Shown here piece by piece: positions 5,926-12,183 of a stretch of 13,891 nt of DNA (its first letter is position 1; each line of letters begins with the position of its first letter). The position numbers and the translations under genes were made by a program. Under the pieces are notes generated by a model. That model had not been told where the DNA came from. It saw nothing but the letters and a program-made list of their open reading frames with translations, and ran no database searches. The stretch is from Cyanobacteria bacterium Co-bin13 (lineage in GTDB: Bacteria > Cyanobacteriota > Cyanobacteriia > Phormidesmidales > Phormidesmidaceae): NCBI GenBank assembly GCA_014534385.1, contig JACVRP010000047.1, positions 1-13,891 on the forward strand. Reading direction: 5' to 3'.

Positions 5926-6067
5926 ACAGGACCTGCAGCAGGAAGTTGAAGCGCTCCGCTACGAAAACAAGCGCCTGCAGCAAGAAAACCAAACTCTAAA
6001 GCAGCGCCTGGAGCGGGCAAATCAAATTATCCGTCGTCTGCAGATTGCGGTGAGGCGGTTTTTATAG
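5906..6067 (+). CDS. Small coiled-coil protein, 53 residues
   Basis: From ATG 5906 the frame encodes 53 residues that are almost entirely one amphipathic helix: after MHTLSF, residues 7-45 are rich in Glu, Gln, Lys, Arg and Leu, with hydrophobic residues at heptad-like spacing (L10, V14, L17, L24, L31, L35, I41, L45), then a basic end AVRRFL. It should form a parallel or antiparallel coiled-coil dimer. I know of no function; such small proteins can be oligomerisation or scaffold adaptors. The frame stays open upstream to 5753, but that part is low-quality sequence, so I take the ATG where the helix begins. The ribosome-binding site is weak (AGG eight bases upstream). mazG starts 94 bases downstream on the same strand, with a hairpin between. 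Confidence 0.6.
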   Translation: MHTLSFEQDLQQEVEALRYENKRLQQENQTLKQRLERANQIIRRLQIAVRRFL

Positions 6068-6079
6068 GTGAAAGGCAGC

Positions 6080-6103
6080 GGGCAGCGGGTAATTCCTGCG
6101 CCC
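6080..6103 (+). repeat. GC-rich hairpin between the coiled-coil gene and mazG
   Basis: GGGC (6080-6083) pairs with GCCC (6100-6103) and GCGGG (6085-6089) with CCTGC (6095-6099), with one bulged A and a five-base loop. The left arm comes from a GGCAGCG direct repeat (6074-6080, 6081-6087). It lies 12 bases after a stop codon, but no T-run follows, so it is at best a weak terminator or an mRNA-stabilising 3' hairpin. Confidence 0.35.
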
Positions 6104-6161
6104 TGCACCTACCTCTGCCCTCTTCTGGCATAGTGGAGCTAACAACTCGCAACATTGCACT

Positions 6162-6980
6162 ATGGCTTCTCAACTTGACCGCTCGGCTGTACTGGCTGCT
6201 CTGGAGCGGCTAATTGATGTGGTGGCTCAGCTGCGTCATCCCGAAACAGGCTGCCCCTGGGACTTGGAGCAAACGCCCGAGAGCCTGATTCCCTATGTGC
6301 TTGAGGAGGCTTACGAAGTGGTAGACGCAATTCAGGTGGGGGAGCAGGGTGCGATCGCAGAAGAACTCGGCGATCTGCTGCTGCAGGTCGTGCTGCAGGC
6401 CCAGGTGGCCAGCGATGCCGGGAATTTTGACCTGGCGGCAGTGGCCAACGGCATTAGCGACAAGCTGATCCGCCGCCATCCCCACGTGTTTGGCGATGTT
6501 GAGGTGCAGAGTGTAGACGAGGTGCACCGTAACTGGGAGCAGATCAAGGCCCAGGAAAAAGGTTTGCCCCACCAGCCCAGCCAACTCTCTCCTAAGCTGC
6601 GCAAGTACAGCCGCACCCTGCCGCCGCTGATGGCTGCCATGAAGATCTCCCAAAAAGCTGCAAAGGCAGGCTTTGAGTGGGAAAACATCGATGGCGTGTG
6701 GAGCAAGTTTTATGAGGAGCTTGAGGAGTTTCGCCACGCCCTAGCCCACGAACCCCAGGAAAACCAGGAGGCGGAGCTGGGCGATCTGCTCTTTAGCCTG
6801 GTGAATATCGCTCGCTGGCAGGACCTCGACCCTGCCGCTGCCCTGCAGGGCACCAACCGCCGCTTTATCAAGCGCTTTGAGCAGGTTGAAACGGTTGCCG
6901 GTAAACCCCTGACCGATTACTCCCTGGAGGAGCTAGAGGCTCTGTGGCAGCAGGCCAAAGCCAAACTGGCCCAGTCTTGA
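6162..6980 (+). CDS. mazG: Nucleoside triphosphate pyrophosphohydrolase MazG
   Basis: MazG cleaves (d)NTPs to the monophosphate plus pyrophosphate, cleaning non-canonical nucleotides and, in E. coli, lowering ppGpp during stress. The 272-residue product has the two-domain architecture of the full-length housekeeping form. Domain 1 shows HPETGCPWDLEQT (26-38), the metal-binding glutamates in LEEAYEVVDAI (48-57: E48, E49, E52) and EELGDLLLQV (67-76: E68, D71), and RRHPHVFGD (104-112). Domain 2 repeats the pattern with FYEELEEF (183-190) and EAELGDLLF (203-211). Length is close to the E. coli enzyme. It is convergent with the histidine kinase gene, with 20 bases between the stop codons. No mazEF-type toxin-antitoxin genes adjoin it, as is normal outside enterobacteria. 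No clear Shine-Dalgarno precedes ATG 6162. Confidence 0.96.
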   Translation: MASQLDRSAVLAALERLIDVVAQLRHPETGCPWDLEQTPESLIPYVLEEAYEVVDAIQVGEQGAIAEELGDLLLQVVLQAQVASDAGNFDLAAVANGISDKLIRRHPHVFGDVEVQSVDEVHRNWEQIKAQEKGLPHQPSQLSPKLRKYSRTLPPLMAAMKISQKAAKAGFEWENIDGVWSKFYEELEEFRHALAHEPQENQEAELGDLLFSLVNIARWQDLDPAAALQGTNRRFIKRFEQVETVAGKPLTDYSLEELEALWQQAKAKLAQS

Positions 6981-7000
6981 GTCTTGCGGGCCGGCAGTTT

Positions 7001-9442
7001 CTAAGCAGCCCGGTTGACGACCTCAACGGTAAACGCCGTTTGATTGGGGCGGCAGCTAACGCGCACGTCTCCGCCCAGGTGTTGGGCCAGCTTCTGCACC
7101 AGTGCCAGCCCCAGCCCGGTACCGCCCTGTTTCCAGGGGTCGCCGTTGGGCACCCGGTAAAACTTGTCGAAGATGCGGCTCAGTTCGTGGGCAGGAATTT
7201 CAACCCCTGAGTTGCTCACGGTGAACTGCATCAGGTCGGAGTGGGTTGTCACACTGATGGCGATGGTCTCGCCGGGCGGCGTGTACTTACAGGCATTGTT
7301 TAGCAGCTCTGAGAGAATCCGCTCCAAGGCTGGAATATCTGACATCAGAGGCGGCAATGCCTGGGGCGGCAGCCGGATTTCCAGGGTTTGCTGCCGAGAC
7401 ACTGCCCGCTCCTGAAAGGGTTGAGTGAGCGCGGTCAGCCAGTCTTGAACAGTGACCGTTTCTAGGTTCAGCGCTCGCTTGCCGGCCTCTAGCCGCTGCA
7501 GATCCAGCAGGTCGTTGATCAGGCTAATTTCGCGTTCACATTCGTTCTTCAAAATCTGCAGGTACTGCATCGCCTTTTGCCGGGAGCCGTTGAGCCCATC
7601 TTCCTGATTCATCACCAGCTCCAGCATCCGAATGGAGAGCTTGATGTTGGAGACAGGTGTTCGCAGTTCGTGGGAGACGGTGCTTAAAAAGTCATCCTTG
7701 AGCCAGTTCAGTCGCTCCAGGGCCTGCACCTGGGTTTGGGCTTCCTGGTAAAGGTGGGCCTGGCGCAGTGCGATCGCACACTGGTTGGCCACCTGCTGCA
7801 CCAGCCTCAGCTCATTTTCCCGAAAGATATAGTCCTTATCGTTGATTAGCCAAAGATCGCCCAGCACCCCCTGATCATCAAAGATAGGACAGGCCAGCAT
7901 GGCAACTCGACCCCGAATTGGGTTGGGAACACTGTTGCAAAACTGAATGTACTGCCCCTCCAGCAGCGGCTGATACAGCTCTGGAAACACTTCAATTTGG
8001 GCAACTCGGCCTTTAACGGGAATTAGAGACGTGCTGTACTCGTAATAGATGGTAGAGGTACTCTGCTCCAGGTCATACAGGGCAGCGTTGCAGCTCCTCA
8101 CGCCCAGGCCCTCCCCCAGCGCCTGCACGGCCGTTTGCAGGATTTGGCTTTCGTCCAGGCTGTCTCTGACCTTATCGGTAATGCGCTTGAGGGTAGCCTC
8201 GAAACTGAGCGCCTGCTGCAGCTGGGCGGTGCGCTCCTTAACCTGGGCCTCTAGGCTGTCGTTCAGCTCCTGCAGATCCGCTTCGGCATGCTTTTGTGGG
8301 GTAATGTCAAAGCGAATGGCCATGTACTGATGCGGTCTACCCTGCTCGTTTAGAAACGGCACAATCGTGGTGTTGACCCAGTAGATCGTTCCGTCTTTGG
8401 CCTGGTTCTTAATCTCTCCATGCCAAATTCGGCCCTGCTGAATCGTAGACCAGAGATGGCTAAAAAACTCCTTGGGATGGTACCCCGAATTGATAATGCG
8501 GTGATTCTGCCCAATCAGCTCTTGGCGGCTATATTTGGAGATTTCGCAAAATCGGTCGTTGACGTAGACAATCGTTCCGTGGCGGTCAGTGATCGCTAGA
8601 ATGGCCGCCTGGTCTAGTGCGAACTGCATTCCCGTCAGCTCCTTGAGCAACTGGCGCAGCCGCTCCTCAGCCGCTTTGCGATCGCTAATATCGCGCACGA
8701 CCTCAGAAAACCCACGCAAACTGCCGGCCTCATCCCATAGAGCCGTCAGCACCACATCTGCCCAAAACCGAGAGCCATCTTTGCGCAGTCGCCAGCCCTG
8801 CTGCTCCCATCGCCCGTCAAGCGCTGCCTGATCCAAAACTATCTGAGGCAGTCCCTGCTGAACCTCATCAGGTGTGTAGAAGCAGGAAAAATGCTGTCCT
8901 ATCACCTCATTGGCCTGGTAGCCCTTTAACCGTTCAGCGCCATAGTTCCAGTTCAGGATATGCCCCCCCGGATCCAGGCTGTAGATAGCGTAGTCTCGAA
9001 CATTCTCGATCATCAGCCGGTAGCGCTTCTCACTGTGCTCCAGGGAACCGGCCACCGCTTCTGCCCGTCGGGCACTGGCTAAAGCTCTCCACCGCTCCGA
9101 CAACAGCCTGCCGCTCAAAAAGCTAATCTGCAGCCCAATCGCTGAAAACAGCAGCATACGCACGAAATCGCTAGGCGCAGCCATGCTCACGGAAAAGATA
9201 GGCTCTATCAAAAAATAAGTCGCCAGCAGACAGCTCAGAGCCGTTGCCACCAACCCTGGTCTAAAGCCGCCATACCAGGCACTCAACATAATCGCTGGGG
9301 CAAACAGCAGAAACGGCCCAGCCAGCCCCAATATCGGCACCAGCAATAGGCGAATCAGCAGCGACGTTACAGTTGTCACCACAGCCAGCCCATATCGCAG
9401 CTGCCACGGACGTTTTTTCAACCAAGCAGTGCCAACAGCCAT
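7001..9442 (-). CDS. Membrane PAS-PAS-GAF sensor histidine kinase
   Basis: This 813-residue protein is a multi-sensor kinase. Residues 18-108 form a compact membrane module resembling the KdpD-type DUF4118 region (four hydrophobic stretches, with AWYGGFRPGLVAT typical of it). Two PAS domains follow (about 136-260 and 268-386, each ending in an RDIS/FDIT PAC-like motif), then a coiled coil (385-412), a GAF domain (about 415-565), the dimerisation domain with phospho-acceptor H591 in FLSTVSHELRTPVSN, and the ATPase domain (about 690-810) with an N-box at LLNNACKYTPPGE and GGTGLGLALV. The first lid motif reads SNSGVEIP, not DxGxGI; I believe this variant is common in cyanobacterial kinases and compatible with activity. 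No receiver or output domain is fused and no response regulator is adjacent, so the partner is unknown. It diverges from ccmP. Confidence 0.93.
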   Translation of the reverse strand: MAVGTAWLKKRPWQLRYGLAVVTTVTSLLIRLLLVPILGLAGPFLLFAPAIMLSAWYGGFRPGLVATALSCLLATYFLIEPIFSVSMAAPSDFVRMLLFSAIGLQISFLSGRLLSERWRALASARRAEAVAGSLEHSEKRYRLMIENVRDYAIYSLDPGGHILNWNYGAERLKGYQANEVIGQHFSCFYTPDEVQQGLPQIVLDQAALDGRWEQQGWRLRKDGSRFWADVVLTALWDEAGSLRGFSEVVRDISDRKAAEERLRQLLKELTGMQFALDQAAILAITDRHGTIVYVNDRFCEISKYSRQELIGQNHRIINSGYHPKEFFSHLWSTIQQGRIWHGEIKNQAKDGTIYWVNTTIVPFLNEQGRPHQYMAIRFDITPQKHAEADLQELNDSLEAQVKERTAQLQQALSFEATLKRITDKVRDSLDESQILQTAVQALGEGLGVRSCNAALYDLEQSTSTIYYEYSTSLIPVKGRVAQIEVFPELYQPLLEGQYIQFCNSVPNPIRGRVAMLACPIFDDQGVLGDLWLINDKDYIFRENELRLVQQVANQCAIALRQAHLYQEAQTQVQALERLNWLKDDFLSTVSHELRTPVSNIKLSIRMLELVMNQEDGLNGSRQKAMQYLQILKNECEREISLINDLLDLQRLEAGKRALNLETVTVQDWLTALTQPFQERAVSRQQTLEIRLPPQALPPLMSDIPALERILSELLNNACKYTPPGETIAISVTTHSDLMQFTVSNSGVEIPAHELSRIFDKFYRVPNGDPWKQGGTGLGLALVQKLAQHLGGDVRVSCRPNQTAFTVEVVNRAA

Positions 9443-9537
9443 CGATTACAAAGGGCAGAGACCCTAGCAGCAGAGAGCAAATGCAAAATCCAGACGCCAG
9501 CTAAACCCCTTAACCACAGCGCCTAAGCAAACAAGCT

Positions 9538-9566
9538 ATTCATCTGAAGAACCCCTTCAAATGAGT
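9538..9566. repeat. Hairpin/operator-like inverted repeat in the kinase-ccmP spacer
   Basis: TCATCTGAAG (9540-9549) and CTTCAAATGA (9555-9564) are complementary at nine of ten positions around a five-base AACCC loop. The repeat lies about 100 bases upstream of the kinase start codon, so it could be an operator or part of the kinase leader. No T-run makes it a terminator. Confidence 0.35.
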
Positions 9567-9620
9567 CCACTATTACAGAATCAACACCCCAGAAAAACCT
9601 TCTGTCTAAGTATACAAAGC

Positions 9621-9768
9621 CCCCACCCTCCCCATCTCCCCACCCTCCCCATCTCCCCTGCTCTCACCCATCCACCCTCCCACCAAACTTCTCCCACTTC
9701 CCCGCTCCTCATCTCCCCCGCTCCTCCTCCCTGCATCGCCCCCGCCTCTAACTTCCCCACCCCCTCAG
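9621..9768. repeat. C-rich, nearly G-free tract with a 17-bp tandem repeat
   Basis: About 150 bases on the plus strand are dominated by C, with T and A and very few G. At the left end a 17-base unit, ACCCTCCCCATCTCCCC, occurs twice in perfect tandem (9625-9641, 9642-9658); further right the units decay into irregular CTCC, CCCC and CATC blocks. The minus strand therefore carries many runs of three to five G with loops of one to four bases, a textbook G-quadruplex pattern. It sits in the divergent spacer between the sensor kinase and ccmP genes, ending a few bases from the ccmP -10-like box. It encodes nothing credible. C-rich microsatellite-like tracts of this kind occur in spacers of filamentous cyanobacteria. 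Confidence 0.8.
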
Positions 9769-9772
9769 CCGG

Positions 9773-9778
9773 TATACT
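9773..9778 (+). promoter_or_regulatory. Possible -10 box of ccmP
   Basis: TATACT, five of six matches to the -10 consensus, lies 31 bases before the ccmP start and directly after the C-rich tract. There is no -35 match, because that position falls within the tract. It would give a leader of about 25 bases containing the AGGAA ribosome-binding site. Confidence 0.38.
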
Positions 9779-9808
9779 GACCGAGGAGCCGACATAGGAA
9801 ACAGCACC

Positions 9809-10450
9809 TTGGGAGTAGAACTTCGCAGCTACGTTTACATCGACAGCCTTCAATCCCAGCATGCTGCCTATATGGGAACCGTAGCCCAGGGGTTTTTGCC
9901 GCTCCCTGGAGACGCATCCCTCTGGATTGAGATCTCACCAGGCATTGAAATTAACCGCATCATGGATGTGGGGCTCAAGTCAGCCGTAGTTCGGCCAGGC
10001 GTTTTGATCGTAGAGCGACTGTACGGCCTGTTAGAGCTGCACTCCAATAATCAGGGCGAAGTCCATGCTGCCGGTCGGGCCATGCTAGATGTGCTGGGCG
10101 TTGATCGGCGTGACTGTCTCAAGCCGCGAATCATCTCCAGCCAAATCATCCGCAATCTAGACCCACACCACGTGCAGATGATCAACCGTACCCGACGCGG
10201 CAACATGATCTTGGCCGGGCAGACCCTCTACGTCTTTGAAGTCGAACCGGCAGCCTACGCCTCTCTAGCCGCCAACGAAGCCGAAAAAGCCGCCCTGATC
10301 AACATTCTTCAGATCACCTCAGTGGGCAGCTTTGGTCGGCTTTACCTGGGCGGCGAAGAGCGGGACATTCTAGCCGCCCAGCAGGCTGTTTTGGCCGTCA
10401 TGGAAACCGTGCCCGGTCGAGAGACTCTGCTCAACCAGCGCCATGAGTAG
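9809..10450 (+). CDS. ccmP: Carboxysome shell protein CcmP (tandem BMC domain)
   Basis: CcmP is a beta-carboxysome shell protein with two fused BMC domains; trimers form pseudohexamers that stack face to face around a central cavity, with a pore that can open or close and is thought to pass larger metabolites. The 213-residue product matches the family throughout by recall: ELRSYVYIDSLQ at the start, GFLPLPGDASLWIEISPGIEINR (28-50), the first-domain VERLYGLLELHS (68-79), and the second-domain GQTLYVFEVEPAAYA and GSFGRLYLGGEERD. E69 and R70, the reported gating pair, fall exactly at those numbers when translation starts at TTG 9809. That rare start is supported by AGGAA eight bases upstream; there is no nearby in-frame ATG. 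The gene is not beside other ccm genes here, which is usual for ccmP. It converges on the CNNM-family gene with a 16-base gap. Confidence 0.92.
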   Translation: MGVELRSYVYIDSLQSQHAAYMGTVAQGFLPLPGDASLWIEISPGIEINRIMDVGLKSAVVRPGVLIVERLYGLLELHSNNQGEVHAAGRAMLDVLGVDRRDCLKPRIISSQIIRNLDPHHVQMINRTRRGNMILAGQTLYVFEVEPAAYASLAANEAEKAALINILQITSVGSFGRLYLGGEERDILAAQQAVLAVMETVPGRETLLNQRHE

Positions 10451-10466
10451 GGAGCACACGCCCGCT

Positions 10467-11807
10467 CTAAAACTCCAGATCGTGAGACTCCTTATCCGCC
10501 ATTTCGGCAACGGGCACCCCAACCATCAGCACCTTGTCAATGCGGCGACCATCCATGTCAACGACCTCAAACCGCATCCCCTGCCACTCAAAGTAGTCGC
10601 CTGCAGTGGGAATGCGGCCTAGCTGATTAATCACAAATCCAGCCAGGGTATGGTAGCCCTCCTCATCCGGCAACTCCTCCCGCAGCAGCAGCCGCTTTAG
10701 CTCATCCACCGACAGCAGACCGTCCAGCAGCCAGGAGCCATCTTCCCGCTGCACCACCATCGGTTCTTCCTCGTCTTCAATGGCAGGCAGATCACCCACG
10801 ATGGCCTCTACCAGGTCGTTTAGCGTTACCAAACCTTCCAGGCCGCCGTATTCGTCTAGCACCAGCGCAATGTGGGTACCAGACTCTTTGAACATTTCTA
10901 AGACCTTGAGTGCCCGAGTGCTGTCAGCGACGTAGAGAGGGGTCTGCAGGAGGGGCAACAGGTCAGGATGGGGATCTGGGCTGTAGAGATAGGCCTGCAG
11001 TAGACTCCGCAGCCGCACAACTCCCAAACAGTCGTCAATACTGCCCCGACAAACCGGAAAACGAGAGTGGGGGCTTTCTAAAACAAGTTCCCGGTTCTCG
11101 TCGATAGAGGCCTCCAGGTTAATCCAGTCAACATCAGTGCGGGGAGTCATCAGTGCCCGAATGGGCCGATCTCCTAGCCGCAGCACCCGACCAAACATTT
11201 CCTGCTCTGAAGCCTCAAAGGTGCCAGCCTCGGTGCCCTGCTCAATCAAAACCCTGAGCTCATCCTCCGTAATGCTGGTTTCCTCCGTTGCCCGAATGCC
11301 CATGAGGCGCACTACTGTGTCGGTTGAGAAGCTCAGCAGAGCGACCAGCGGAGCCGCTAGTCGAGACAGCCGCTGCATGGGTCGAGCCACGCCGCAGGCA
11401 ATTGCTTCGGGGTAGCTCAAAGCCAGCCGCTTTGGAACCAGTTCCCCAATCACCAGGGAGAGATAGGTCAGCAACCCCACAACGATCGCAAAACTGAGCA
11501 TGTCGCTATAGGGGCGCAAAAAAACGACCTGATCGAGCACGCCCCGCAGCTGACCCGCCACAGTAGCGCCCCCCAAAGCGCCACTTGAAATTCCAATCAG
11601 CGTAATGCCGATCTGCACAGTGGAGAGAAAGTCGTTGGGCGACTGAGCCAGCCTAAGTGCTAGCCGAGCCTTGGGGTTACCCTCACGCGATTGCTGCTCT
11701 AGCCGCACCTTACGAGCTGAGACGAGGGCAATTTCAGAGCCAGAGAAAATCCCGTTGGCGATAATCAAAATCAGGATTAAGAAAGGTTCGATACCAAGGG
11801 CGGTCAT
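10467..11807 (-). CDS. CNNM/CorC-family membrane protein with CBS domains
   Basis: The 446-residue protein belongs to the family often labelled 'hemolysin', related to CorC and the CNNM magnesium transporters; for this branch transport of Mg2+ or another divalent cation is likely but not shown. The order is typical: a DUF21 membrane domain (about 1-170, four hydrophobic stretches, with NGIFSGSEIALVSARK and VIGELVPKRLAL), a linker TEDELRVLIEQGTEAG (180-195), a CBS pair (about 215-338, starting ALMTPRTDVDWI and ending EYGGLEGLVTLNDLVEAIVGD, a probable nucleotide-binding regulatory module), and a C-terminal CorC/HlyC domain (about 350-432, DGSWLLDG through GRRIDKVLMV). The true pore-forming haemolysins are unrelated, so that label should be avoided. 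AGGAA eight bases before the ATG supports the start. It diverges from dnaG. Confidence 0.93.
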   Translation of the reverse strand: MTALGIEPFLILILIIANGIFSGSEIALVSARKVRLEQQSREGNPKARLALRLAQSPNDFLSTVQIGITLIGISSGALGGATVAGQLRGVLDQVVFLRPYSDMLSFAIVVGLLTYLSLVIGELVPKRLALSYPEAIACGVARPMQRLSRLAAPLVALLSFSTDTVVRLMGIRATEETSITEDELRVLIEQGTEAGTFEASEQEMFGRVLRLGDRPIRALMTPRTDVDWINLEASIDENRELVLESPHSRFPVCRGSIDDCLGVVRLRSLLQAYLYSPDPHPDLLPLLQTPLYVADSTRALKVLEMFKESGTHIALVLDEYGGLEGLVTLNDLVEAIVGDLPAIEDEEEPMVVQREDGSWLLDGLLSVDELKRLLLREELPDEEGYHTLAGFVINQLGRIPTAGDYFEWQGMRFEVVDMDGRRIDKVLMVGVPVAEMADKESHDLEF

Positions 11808-12183
11808 GCCTGAAATTCCTGGGAGTGGGGTTAAATTGGCTTACTGTTTAGCTTATTTTGTTTGGCGCTAAGCAACGCACGACGAAAGACAGATATAGAT
11901 ATGGTACATTTGTATTTAACTAGAGCTGCTGACACACCCATTAAAAGCGAAACTGTCTGCTGAGGCGCAGGGGCCCATGCACTGCTTCCCAGTCTAGATG
12001 AACCGCTACAGAGGTTTTAATGCGGGCAAGTGGGCGAGATAGAGATTTAGACAACCAACTATCTATAGCGTATTTGACCTAACAAAATTCGCGGGAAACG
12101 CTAGATAAAGCTGCGTCTTCCTGTAGAGTAAGTAGAACTAAAGTGGGTCAATCCGTCAAATACTGTTCTCCCGACTAAAATTC
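11808..12183. promoter_or_regulatory. 376-bp divergent spacer between the CNNM-family gene and dnaG
   Basis: It should hold the promoters of both flanking genes, but no strong -35/-10 pair stands out. Visible structure: TATTTGACC at 12071-12079 is complementary to GTCAAATA at 12155-12162 and in part to GGTCAA at 12146-12151, the last two being close direct repeats 20-40 bases before the dnaG ATG. ATCT..AGCG (12061-12070) can pair with CGCTAGAT (12099-12106). A 20-codon frame at 12020-12082 starts behind AGAGG with good spacing, but it is too short to judge. No tRNA or known RNA family is recognisable. Confidence 0.45.

Noticed and set aside
6162..6980. mazG as part of a mazEF toxin-antitoxin locus
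   Set aside because: Despite the name, MazG is a nucleotide pyrophosphohydrolase; no MazE- or MazF-like frame is adjacent.
9581..9862. 93-codon minus-strand frame across the C-rich tract
   Set aside because: Its Gly/Glu/Trp/Arg-rich translation is a by-product of GGGGAG repeats and it runs into the ccmP start in antisense.
10467..11807. A haemolysin (toxin) gene
   Set aside because: The DUF21-CBS-CorC domain order is that of CNNM/CorC ion-transport relatives. The 'hemolysin' name is historical for this family and unsupported by sequence.
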